Source: Cupriavidus necator
Lineage (GTDB): Bacteria > Pseudomonadota > Gammaproteobacteria > Burkholderiales > Burkholderiaceae
NCBI RefSeq assembly: GCF_013141915.1
Contig: NZ_SROX01000005.1
Span: 186,001-250,000, forward strand
Reading direction: 5' to 3'
DNA length: 64,000 nucleotides
Position 1 is the first letter of the stretch. The number at the start of each line of letters is the position of its first letter. The translations under genes and the position numbers were made by a program. Positions 35,941 to 43,431 of this stretch are shown piece by piece. A model generated the notes under the pieces. It searched no databases. It worked only from the letters and a program-made list of their open reading frames with translations, and had not been told where the DNA came from.

Positions 35941-37503
35941 ATGAACAACGCACAACCGATGAACGGCGCCGAGAGCCTGGTCAAGACCCTGCTGGCCAAT
36001 GGCGTGGACACCTGCTTTGCCAACCCGGGCACCAGCGAGATGCATTTCGTCGCGGCGCTGGACCGCATACCCGGCATGCGTTGCGTGCTGGGGCTGTTCG
36101 AGGGCGTGGTCACCGGCGCCGCCGACGGCTATGCGCGCATGGCCGGCAAGCCCGCCGCCACGCTGCTGCATTGCGGGCCGGGTCTGGCCAATGGCCTGGC
36201 CAACCTGCACAACGCACGCCGCGCGCAGACGCCGGTGGTCAATCTCATCGGCGACCAGGCCACCTATCACCGGCCGCTGGACGCGCCGCTCACGGCCGAT
36301 ACCGAAGGCTGGGCCCGGCCGGTCTCGGTGTGGACGCGCACCGCCACGCAGGCGGCTTCGGTGGGCGCCGATGCGGCGGCCGCGGTGCAGGCGGCCTGTG
36401 CCGCGCCAGGCGGCGTCGCCAGCCTGATCCTGCCGTCCGACGTGTGCTGGGACGCCGGCGGCGTCGTGGCCGCGCCGATGCCGCCGCTGGCGGTGCCCAA
36501 AGTCTCGCCGGATGCTGTGCAGCAGGCCGCGCGCGTGCTGCGCTCAGGCCAGCCGACGCTGCTGGTGCTGGGCGGCAGCGCGCTGCGCGAGGCGCCGCTG
36601 GCCGACGCGCACCGCATCGCCGCCGCCACTGGCGCGCGGCTGATCTCGCCCATGTCGAATGCGCGCGTGGCGCGCGGGCGCGGCCGCCTGGCGGTGGATC
36701 GCGTGCCGTATTCGGGCGATGCCGCGCGCGACAAGCTGGCCAGCATCCGCAACGTGATCCTGGTGGGCGCGCCCGCGCCGGTGACGTTCTTTGCCTACCC
36801 CGGCAAGTCGCCGCGCCCGTATCCGGAGGATGCCGCGGTACATGTGCTGGCCCGCCCGGAAGAAGACCTGGCCGAAGCGCTGGCACGGCTGGCCGATGAA
36901 GTCGGCGCGCGCCAGGTGCAGCTGCCTGCCGCCGCCGTGCCCGCGCCGGTGGAACCCGCGCGCGGCGCGGTCACCTCCGAGGCGGTGGCGCGCTCGCTGA
37001 CCGCGCTGCTGCCCGAGCAGGCCATCGTGGTGGAAGAGAGCATCAGCTTCGGCCGTGCGTTCTATCCCGGCACCGTGCACGCGGCCCCGCACGACTGGCT
37101 GCAGCTGACCGGCGGCGCCATCGGCGCAGGCCTGCCGCTGGCGCTCGGCGCGGCCGTGGCGGCGCCCGGCCGGCGCGTGGTCGCGTTGCAGGCCGACGGC
37201 TCCGCCATGTACACGCTGCAATCGCTGTGGACCATGGCGCGCGAGCAACTCGACGTTACCGTGGTGCTGCTGGCCAACCGCAAGTACGCCATCCTGCTGG
37301 GCGAACTGGCCGGGGTCGGCGCCAACCCCGGCAAGACGGCGCTCGACATGCTCGACATCGGCAACCCGGACCTGGACTGGGTCAAGCTGGCCGCGGGCAT
37401 GGGCGTGGAAGGGGCCCAGGCCACCGACATGGAAGGCTTCGCCGACCTGTTCCGCATGGCCAATGCGCGCAAGGGGCCGTTCGTGATCGAACTGGTGATC
37501 TGA
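35941..37503 (+). CDS. ThDP-dependent decarboxylase/synthase (acetolactate synthase or benzoylformate decarboxylase-like)
   Basis: Thiamine-diphosphate enzyme of about 520 residues with the three-domain POX/BFD layout. The N-terminal PYR domain has FANPGTSEMHFV and the catalytic glutamate in GLFEGVVTGAADGYARM. The C-terminal PP domain has the ThDP motif, here ADGSAMYTLQSLWTMAREQLDVTVVLLANRKYAIL, with A replacing the first G of the usual GDG. It belongs to the group annotated generically as acetolactate synthase large subunit but lacks a small subunit gene and is regulated by an adjacent GntR, so a catabolic 2-oxoacid decarboxylase is more likely. An ATG at 35887 overlapping the gntR stop is an alternative start (538 residues). 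Confidence 0.8.
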   Translation: MNNAQPMNGAESLVKTLLANGVDTCFANPGTSEMHFVAALDRIPGMRCVLGLFEGVVTGAADGYARMAGKPAATLLHCGPGLANGLANLHNARRAQTPVVNLIGDQATYHRPLDAPLTADTEGWARPVSVWTRTATQAASVGADAAAAVQAACAAPGGVASLILPSDVCWDAGGVVAAPMPPLAVPKVSPDAVQQAARVLRSGQPTLLVLGGSALREAPLADAHRIAAATGARLISPMSNARVARGRGRLAVDRVPYSGDAARDKLASIRNVILVGAPAPVTFFAYPGKSPRPYPEDAAVHVLARPEEDLAEALARLADEVGARQVQLPAAAVPAPVEPARGAVTSEAVARSLTALLPEQAIVVEESISFGRAFYPGTVHAAPHDWLQLTGGAIGAGLPLALGAAVAAPGRRVVALQADGSAMYTLQSLWTMAREQLDVTVVLLANRKYAILLGELAGVGANPGKTALDMLDIGNPDLDWVKLAAGMGVEGAQATDMEGFADLFRMANARKGPFVIELVI

Positions 37504-37565
37504 ACGGCGCCGCCGCGGGCAACCGCGCCCGCCGCGCATCCCGGCACAGGGGAATTGCCGGCGTT

Positions 37566-37976
37566 TCAGTCCGTCAGGTCCGGGCAGCCCGGCGCATCGC
37601 TGCCACAGGACAGTTGCCGCACCATGTATTCATGCAAGCGCGACAGTTCCAGTGCGATGCCATCCGGGAACCCCTGCCGTCCACCGCGCTTGTCGATCAA
37701 TAACTCGACCAGGAAAGCATGCAGCGCGGCCGGATTGGCGGACAGCGCCGCCAACTGGTTGCCGATGCGCGGATAACGCCGGCACAGCAACAGCGGACGC
37801 GCCTCGGCGGGGAGCGACAACACCCAGCGCATGGCGGCGTCCGACAGCACCGCATCTTCCGGCGACGGCGGGCGTCGCAGGTCGTTCCAGTCCGGTACCG
37901 CCTGCACCGGCGGCTCGCCGTCCAGGATCTTCTTTGCTTCCTCAACGGTGACAAACTCAAAAGAGAGAGGTTCCAT
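37566..37976 (-). CDS. Conserved hypothetical protein
   Basis: A 136-residue soluble protein: N-terminal FEFVTVEEAKKILDGEPP, then a helical, Leu/Ala-rich middle (AMRWVLSLPAEARPLLLCRRYPRIGNQLAALSANP) and an acidic C-terminus. GGGAG precedes the ATG. I recognise no domain, though the sequence is complex and looks like a real gene. It is convergent with the ThDP-enzyme gene. Confidence 0.7.
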   Translation of the reverse strand: MEPLSFEFVTVEEAKKILDGEPPVQAVPDWNDLRRPPSPEDAVLSDAAMRWVLSLPAEARPLLLCRRYPRIGNQLAALSANPAALHAFLVELLIDKRGGRQGFPDGIALELSRLHEYMVRQLSCGSDAPGCPDLTD

Positions 37977-38154
37977 GCCGGCTCCCGGGGATCAGACTCA
38001 ACGCAGCACTGCTGCGCCGTTGCTTGCATTCTAGCGGTACGCGCAGGCCCGCACGCCGGCGACTGAAGCATGAGCGGAAGCTCCACGCTCACCGGCGAGA
38101 AATATTATCTGTCTACAAATGATAGTCATAAATAGGTGCGCGCCCCGGGGCACC

Positions 38155-38316
38155 CCCCGGCACCAAGTCGCCGGGTTTGCCCGGCTGACCTCGAAGACCG
38201 GTCCTGCGCTGGCCGCCGGCTGCTCGATCGTGGTCAAGCCGGCCAAGGAGACCACGCTGACCGCGCTGACCGCGCTGCGTGTCGCCGAGCGGGCCCACCA
38301 GGACGGCGTCCTGCAT
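38155..38316 (+). pseudogene. Fragment of an aldehyde dehydrogenase (GabD/SSADH-type)
   Basis: About 54 codons encode TSKTGPALAAGCSIVVKPAKETTLTALTALRVAERA, which matches the NAD(P)-binding segment of succinate-semialdehyde dehydrogenases (RKAGPALAAGCTVVLKPA... type), including the conserved Lys of VVKPA. The full enzyme would be about 480 residues; the catalytic Cys and Glu regions are absent and no further pieces lie beside it. It is a relic of a deleted gene. A small frame 38119-38346 spans it, but is unlikely to be functional. Confidence 0.75.
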
Positions 38317-38383
38317 CGCATCGATGTGCCGGCGCCGCTCAAGTAAAGTAGGGCCCCTTTCGCTCCATCGATAGATTTCCCCC

Positions 38384-39316
38384 ATGGCAGTCATGCAAAG
38401 AAAACAGGCAACGCTGGTCGGGCTGGTCGCGGTGCTCCTCTGGAGTTCGGTTATCGGCCTGATCCGCGGCGTCAGCGAGAGCTTCGGCGCCACCTGCGGG
38501 GCCGCCCTGATGTATACGGTTGCTTCCGTGCTGCTGTGGATCGCGGTGGGCAAGGTGCGGCTCAGGGCGTTGCCGCGCGCCTACCTGGTCTGGGGCAGCG
38601 CGCTGTTCGTTTCCTACGAGCTGTGCCTCTCGCTGTCAATCGGCTATGCCCACAGCGGCAGGCAGGCGATCGAAGTGGGCATGGTCAACTACCTGTGGCC
38701 AGCCTTCACCATGCTGGCCGCCATCCTGTTCAATCGGCAACTGGCCAACTGGCTGATCGTGCCAGGCTTTGTGGTAGCCATTGTGGGGGTCTGCGCGGTA
38801 CTGGGCGGTGATCACGGCCTGGACCTGGCGGGCATGGCGGTCAACGTGCGCGACAACCCGCTCAGCTACGGCCTGGCCTTCGCCGGCGCCATCATCTGGG
38901 CGGGCTACTGCACGGTGACGGCCCGGATTGCCCAGGGCAAGAACGCGGTCACGCTGTTCTTCATGCTGACCGCGCTCGCCTTGTGGGCCAAGTACCTGTT
39001 CACGGGCGGCGAAGCGATGGTGTTCAGCGTCGCGGGCGTGGTCTACCTGGCGCTGGCTGCCTGTGCGATGGGTTTCGGCTACGCGGCGTGGAACGTCGGC
39101 ATCCTGCACGGCAACGTGACCGTGCTGGCAGGGGCCTCGTATTTCATTCCGGTGCTTTCCGCGGCGCTGGCCGCAGCGCTGCTGCAAGCGCCGCTGTCGT
39201 TCGCGTTCTGGAAGGGGGCTGCGATGGTGGTCGCGGGTTCGATCCTGTGCTGGCTCGCGACGCATGGCAAAGGCGAACGCGCCGCGCCAACCTCGCGCAC
39301 CAGCCAGCCGACATAG
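38384..39316 (+). CDS. yddG: Aromatic amino acid exporter YddG-like (DMT superfamily)
   Basis: Inner-membrane exporter of 310 residues with ten hydrophobic helices. It is closely similar to E. coli YddG, an aromatic amino acid/methyl viologen exporter: RKQATLVGLVAVLLWSSVIGLIRGVSE, AIEVGMVNYLWPAFTMLAAILFN, NWLIVPGF and FGYAAWNVGILHGNVTVLAGASYFIPVLSAALAA all align. The ATG at 38384 is preceded by a weak site (CCCCC), and 38393 is an alternative. It follows the dehydrogenase relic. Confidence 0.9.
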   Translation: MAVMQRKQATLVGLVAVLLWSSVIGLIRGVSESFGATCGAALMYTVASVLLWIAVGKVRLRALPRAYLVWGSALFVSYELCLSLSIGYAHSGRQAIEVGMVNYLWPAFTMLAAILFNRQLANWLIVPGFVVAIVGVCAVLGGDHGLDLAGMAVNVRDNPLSYGLAFAGAIIWAGYCTVTARIAQGKNAVTLFFMLTALALWAKYLFTGGEAMVFSVAGVVYLALAACAMGFGYAAWNVGILHGNVTVLAGASYFIPVLSAALAAALLQAPLSFAFWKGAAMVVAGSILCWLATHGKGERAAPTSRTSQPT

Positions 39317-39416
39317 CGCATCGGGGCGCCTGGCGCCTCCAGAAGAGCATAAAACAATGAAACCGGAGAGAGACAAGCGCGCCTGGCGTCGCGTCGAGAC
39401 CGGGGGCACGATCGAC

Positions 39417-39791
39417 TTACAGCGTGTCACTGGGCAGGCCCAGCGCCTGTTCGATGCACCGGATGATCTCCGTATCCTCGAACGGCTTGCCGATAAAGCA
39501 CGCTGCCCCCGCCGCTTGCGCGCGCGCTTCATACCCGCGCTTGTCGAATGCCGTCATGAAGATGACCGGCATCCGCAGGCCGCGCGCGCGCAGCGCATCG
39601 CTGAGTGCAAAGCCGTTCATGTCCGGCATCTGCACGTCGGTGATGACGCAGGCAATGCCGCGGATCGACGGCGACGCCAGCAACGCCGCGCCGCCGGCGT
39701 ATAGCTCCACTGCCAGGTCGAAGGCGCGCAGCAGGCGGCCCATGGCGTGCCGAACGGCAGCGTCGTTGTCGACGATGGCAATCACGGGCAT
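39417..39791 (-). CDS. Single-domain response regulator (CheY/FixJ-receiver type)
   Basis: A 124-residue stand-alone receiver. Acidic pocket residues D8 and D10 (VDND), phosphoacceptor D52 (ITDVQMPDMNG), T80 (FMTAFD) and K102 (GKPF) are all present. No output domain follows. The sequence is nearest to FixJ-type receivers. A GTG at 39800, with GGGGAA six bases before it, is an alternative start (adds VNA). It lies downstream of the porin gene on the same strand, at the far end of the cluster whose other end faces a FixJ-like regulator and histidine kinase, so it may be a phosphate sink or adaptor of that system. This link is inferred. Confidence 0.85.
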   Translation of the reverse strand: MPVIAIVDNDAAVRHAMGRLLRAFDLAVELYAGGAALLASPSIRGIACVITDVQMPDMNGFALSDALRARGLRMPVIFMTAFDKRGYEARAQAAGAACFIGKPFEDTEIIRCIEQALGLPSDTL

Positions 39792-39889
39792 GGCATTCAC
39801 GCAAATTCCCCGAGGAAAGTGTGCGCGAAGGCAGGGGCACGCACGCCCCGTTGTTTCGTCGGCAGCAGGCCAACGGGCTCGGCGCCGCG

Positions 39890-40996
39890 CTAGAAACTGT
39901 GCCGCAGCCCCAGCGCTACGGTCTGCGGATCGGCGCCCGCGCGGATGCCAAGGTCGTTGATGGCGAAGTCGTAGACCGCGTTGGCCGCATTGTCGATGCG
40001 ACTGTAGTACGCGTACAGCGCCGTGCGCCGCGACAGCGGATAGTCGTAGCCGACCGTGAACTGCGTGGCGTGGGTTTGCGCGCCGCTGCCGAAGAAGCCG
40101 ATGGTCTGCGCCGACGATCCGGTGCCGTTGGCCGCGTAGGCCACACCGATGCGCACGCTGCCGGTCCCCACCTGCTGCACCAGCGAGGCATAGTACGCGT
40201 TGCGCTGCAGGTCGCCGGTATCGGTGCGGTAGTGCAGGTGCTCGGCCACCGCGGCAAGGCGCGTGCCGGCCAGCAGCTGCCACGCCACGCCCGCCTTGAG
40301 CGCGTCGTCGTTGCGGCCGGCAGCCTGGTAGTGCTGGTGGCGTTCCCACGCCAGCGTCGCGTTGAGCGGGCCGCGCTCATAGACCGCCGCCACCGAATAC
40401 AGCGCGGGATTGCGCGCAGAAGTGGTCTTCTCCTCGGGCAATCCCCAGCCCAGCCACAAGCTGATGCCCGCCCATGGCGGCGAGCGGTACTGCACGATGT
40501 TCTTCTGGCGGCGATCGAACGCGCTGGTGTTCTCGACATTGTCGGTGCTCGATGTCGAGCCGTTGCCGATCAGCGCCATATAGCCGGCCGTGGTCGGGTA
40601 GTAAGGGTCGTACCCCATGGTCGCCTCGGTGTAGGGCGTGTGCCAGTGGCCCATGAACAGCAAGCCATGGCTGCCCTGCAGGCCGATGCGTGAATTGCGG
40701 CTGGCGATCTGGCCCTGCCCGGAATCGAGCGACAAGGCGCTTTCGATCTGCCACAGCGCCTTGAGTGCGCCGCCCAGTTCTTCCTCGCCGCGCAGCCCGA
40801 ATACCGAGCGGTTGTTGTTCAGGCGCACGATGCCGCCGAGAGCGGTGCCGTCGGTCGCCGTGCTGGCGCGGCTGTACTCGATCGACGTGTTCAGGCGGCC
40901 GTAGACGGTGACGCTGCCTGCCGCCAGCGCAGGCACGCACAGCATTGCATAGCCTGTGCCCAGCAGCGCGCCGACGCCCAGACTAGTTCGCCGCAT
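39890..40996 (-). CDS. Outer membrane porin (Porin_4 family)
   Basis: Trimeric general porin of 368 residues, typical of Burkholderiales (OmpC/Omp32-like). It has a signal peptide (about 1-25, ending ALA), the N-terminal strand SVTVYGRLNTSIEYSR, FGLRGEEELGGALKALWQIES and SRNSRIGLQG family motifs, and a C-terminal phenylalanine (GLRHSF) required for BAM-mediated insertion. The start lies inside the end of xapX (14-bp overlap), so it is in the same operon. Confidence 0.93.
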   Translation of the reverse strand: MRRTSLGVGALLGTGYAMLCVPALAAGSVTVYGRLNTSIEYSRASTATDGTALGGIVRLNNNRSVFGLRGEEELGGALKALWQIESALSLDSGQGQIASRNSRIGLQGSHGLLFMGHWHTPYTEATMGYDPYYPTTAGYMALIGNGSTSSTDNVENTSAFDRRQKNIVQYRSPPWAGISLWLGWGLPEEKTTSARNPALYSVAAVYERGPLNATLAWERHQHYQAAGRNDDALKAGVAWQLLAGTRLAAVAEHLHYRTDTGDLQRNAYYASLVQQVGTGSVRIGVAYAANGTGSSAQTIGFFGSGAQTHATQFTVGYDYPLSRRTALYAYYSRIDNAANAVYDFAINDLGIRAGADPQTVALGLRHSF

Positions 40997-41261
40997 CGTC
41001 CGCGGGCGTCTTGCTGGCGGCGTTCAGCGTCGGGCCGGGGGTACCGGTGATCTTGGGTACGCACTCCGCATGGAACCATGCGGCCGTCACCGGTTCGCCG
41101 GCCAGCATGCGCTTGATCGGCGGCACCACCTGTTCGCCGATCAGCATGCCGAGCAGGCCGAGCAGCGCCACTACCGGCGGTGCCGGCGAACGGACCTGCA
41201 TCAGCGCGTAGATGATGCCGACCAGGATGCCGGCGGCCAGGGAGACAAGGTAGAGCTTCAT
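40983..41261 (-). CDS. XapX domain protein (DUF1427)
   Basis: Small membrane protein of 92 residues. An XapX domain (about 1-55, MKLYLVSLAAGILVGIIYALMQVRSPAPPVVALLGLLGMLIGE) with two hydrophobic helices is followed by a polar tail. Function unknown in the family. It overlaps the porin gene and follows the MFS gene by 27 bp. Confidence 0.88.
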   Translation of the reverse strand: MKLYLVSLAAGILVGIIYALMQVRSPAPPVVALLGLLGMLIGEQVVPPIKRMLAGEPVTAAWFHAECVPKITGTPGPTLNAASKTPADDAAN

Positions 41262-41288
41262 GGGAGGGATTCCTGATGGATGCGCAAA

Positions 41289-42920
41289 TCAATGCCGGGC
41301 CGACGGCGCTGCCGGCAGCCCGACGCCGAGCAGGTGCCGCACGCGTGGCGGCGTTTCGCGGGCATGGAAGCGTGTGATGTCGCGCTGCAGGTCGGCGTCG
41401 GCATGCGGCACGCGGCGGTGCTGGCGCAGGTGCTCGGCCCAGGACTCGACCAGGAACCACTCGGTCAGCAGTTCCGGATCGGCCGGGTCTTCCATCACGC
41501 CCCAGTTGAAGGCGCCGTCGCGCAGGCGCTCTTCCGAGAGCTTGTGCACCGCGCGCAGGAAGTCGTCGCGGTGTTCCGCGCGCACGCAATATTCGATAAG
41601 GACCATTACCGGTCCGCGGTCATGCGCGATCTCGTCGGCGCCTTCCGGCTCCGGCCAGTGCCCGGCGGGTCCAAGATCCTCCTCGCCGCGCGGCAGCCGC
41701 AGCCGATGCAGCAGCAGCGCCGCGGCCAGCAAGCCGCCGGCGGCCACCAGCAGCCCGCCGGAAATGCCCAGCGCCTGGGCCACGAAGCCCCACACCAGGC
41801 TGCCCGCCGCCATCGCACCGTTGAACACCATCTGGTAGACCGCCAGCGCGCGTCCGCGTACCCAGTTGGGCAGGATGGCCTGCGCCACGCCGCCCAGCGT
41901 GGTCAGCGCGGTGATCCAGGCCGCGCCGAGAAACAGCAGCAGCGGCAGCGCCAGCCATACCGGCGGCGCGAGGCACAGCGCCGCCATCACCACCGCGGTG
42001 ACGATGGCCGACAGCAGCACCATGCCGTCGGCATCGAGCCGCCGCTGCAGCCGCGGCATCCCCAGCGCGCCGAGGATCGCGCCGATGCCGACCGCGCCCA
42101 GCAGCACGCCATAGAGGCTGGCGCCACCGTGCAGCAGTTGCCTGGCCACCAGCGGCAACAACGCCCAGATGCTGCTGCCGAAGGCAAAATGCACGGCTGC
42201 GCGCGCCAGCACGACATGCAGCTTGCTGTGCGCACGGGTAAAGCGCAGCCCGGCGCGGAACGCGCCGAGGAAATGCTCGCGCAGCGGGTCGGCAGGGCGC
42301 TGCGGGCGTTTCCACCACAACAATGCGGCGATCACGAAGACATAGCTGACCAGGTCCACGCCATACGTCGTGGCCGCGCCGAACGCTGCCAGCAGCAGGC
42401 CGCCGACAGCTGGGCCGATTGCGCGCGCGATGTTGACACCCAGCGCATTGAGCGCGACGGCGCGCTTGAGCTCCTGCTGCGGCACCAGTTCCGGCACGAT
42501 CGATTGCCAGGTGGGGCCCATCATCGCCGCGCCGATGCCGCCGAGGAAGGCCATGCCGATCAGGATTTCGATGGTCAGCGCCTGGCGCCAGGCCAGCACC
42601 ATCAGCGTGCCGCTGACCATGGCCAGTCCTGCCTGGACCGCGATCAGGAAGCGCCGGCGGTCGAGGATGTCGGACAGCACGCCGGCCGGAATCGCCAGCA
42701 GGAACACTGGCAGCGTGGCCGCGGCCTGGATCGTGGCGACCGCCGCCGGAGACGTGGACAGGTCGGTGGCCAGCCACGCGCTGGCCACGTCGCGCATGAA
42801 GCTGCCGATGTTGCCGAGGATGGTCGCGGCCCACAGCACCGCGAAGGTGGCCTGCGCGAGCGGCGCGAAGGTGCCGCCATCGGCAGGTGGGGGCGCGGGG
42901 CGGAGGGCTTGTTCTGCCAT
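41289..42920 (-). CDS. MFS transporter with C-terminal ABM-like domain (MFS_3/EntS type)
   Basis: Permease of 543 residues. The first ~400 residues form a 12-helix MFS domain of the enterobactin-exporter (EntS/MFS_3) branch, with DILDRRRFL in the loop 2-3 position and a GPAVGGLLL motif. Residues about 440-530 form a soluble alpha/beta domain (VLIEYCVRAEHRDDFLRAVHKLSEERLRDGAFNWGVMED) like antibiotic biosynthesis monooxygenase dimers, a fusion seen in this MFS branch. The ATG at 42920 has GGTGA five bases upstream; the GTG at 42929 overlaps the doxX stop and is an alternative. Substrate unknown; likely efflux of a small organic compound. Confidence 0.86.
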   Translation of the reverse strand: MAEQALRPAPPPADGGTFAPLAQATFAVLWAATILGNIGSFMRDVASAWLATDLSTSPAAVATIQAAATLPVFLLAIPAGVLSDILDRRRFLIAVQAGLAMVSGTLMVLAWRQALTIEILIGMAFLGGIGAAMMGPTWQSIVPELVPQQELKRAVALNALGVNIARAIGPAVGGLLLAAFGAATTYGVDLVSYVFVIAALLWWKRPQRPADPLREHFLGAFRAGLRFTRAHSKLHVVLARAAVHFAFGSSIWALLPLVARQLLHGGASLYGVLLGAVGIGAILGALGMPRLQRRLDADGMVLLSAIVTAVVMAALCLAPPVWLALPLLLFLGAAWITALTTLGGVAQAILPNWVRGRALAVYQMVFNGAMAAGSLVWGFVAQALGISGGLLVAAGGLLAAALLLHRLRLPRGEEDLGPAGHWPEPEGADEIAHDRGPVMVLIEYCVRAEHRDDFLRAVHKLSEERLRDGAFNWGVMEDPADPELLTEWFLVESWAEHLRQHRRVPHADADLQRDITRFHARETPPRVRHLLGVGLPAAPSARH

Positions 42921-42925
42921 GCTGG

Positions 42926-43390
42926 TCACCGGTGCGTTTGCGCAAGCTGCGAGCGCCAGGGGCGCGCGCGCAGGTCATGCCAGGCCACCAGCAGGAAGCC
43001 GCCTACCAGTCCCAGGTGTTCGAAGAAGGCATTGGCCATCATGAACCTGACATCGGGCGGCGCCTGCCAGAAGCGGTTGGCAACGAAGGTTGCGGCCAGC
43101 GTGAACGCTGCCAGCGCCAGTGCGCCAAGCCAGCGCCGCCAGCCGAGCAGGATCATGGCGGAGGCGCCCAGCTCCAGCACGATGGTCGCGATCGCCATCG
43201 GCACCGCGGGCGCCAGGCCGAAGTGCTGCATCTCCGCGATCGCGCCGCGGAAGTCGATCAGCTTGACCAGGCCGCCCTGCAGGTAGGCCGCGCACAGCAG
43301 CAGCAGCGCAAGCCAGTGCAGCCAGCGCGGCAACAGGTGCGCGGAAGGGCCGGAGGCGGCCGGCGTCAGGGTGGCAGTCGGTTCAGGCAT
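42926..43390 (-). CDS. DoxX family membrane protein
   Basis: A 154-residue protein with four transmembrane helices (about 24-42, 62-82, 85-104, 118-138). LLLLCAAYLQGGLVKLIDF is the DoxX-type first helix. GGAGA lies before the ATG at 43390. The family includes the small subunit of thiosulfate:quinone oxidoreductase in archaea and many unassigned proteins. It sits between the amidohydrolase and MFS genes in the operon and its role is unknown. Confidence 0.88.
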   Translation of the reverse strand: MPEPTATLTPAASGPSAHLLPRWLHWLALLLLCAAYLQGGLVKLIDFRGAIAEMQHFGLAPAVPMAIATIVLELGASAMILLGWRRWLGALALAAFTLAATFVANRFWQAPPDVRFMMANAFFEHLGLVGGFLLVAWHDLRARPWRSQLAQTHR

Positions 43391-43431
43391 GGCCGGTCTC
43401 CAGATCAGGGCGTGGGCGCGGAGGTTCGGGA

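Noticed and set aside
38119..38346. Small ORF spanning the ALDH relic as a real gene
   Set aside because: Only the ALDH segment is recognisable, with no start signal or complete domain; best treated as a pseudogene fragment.
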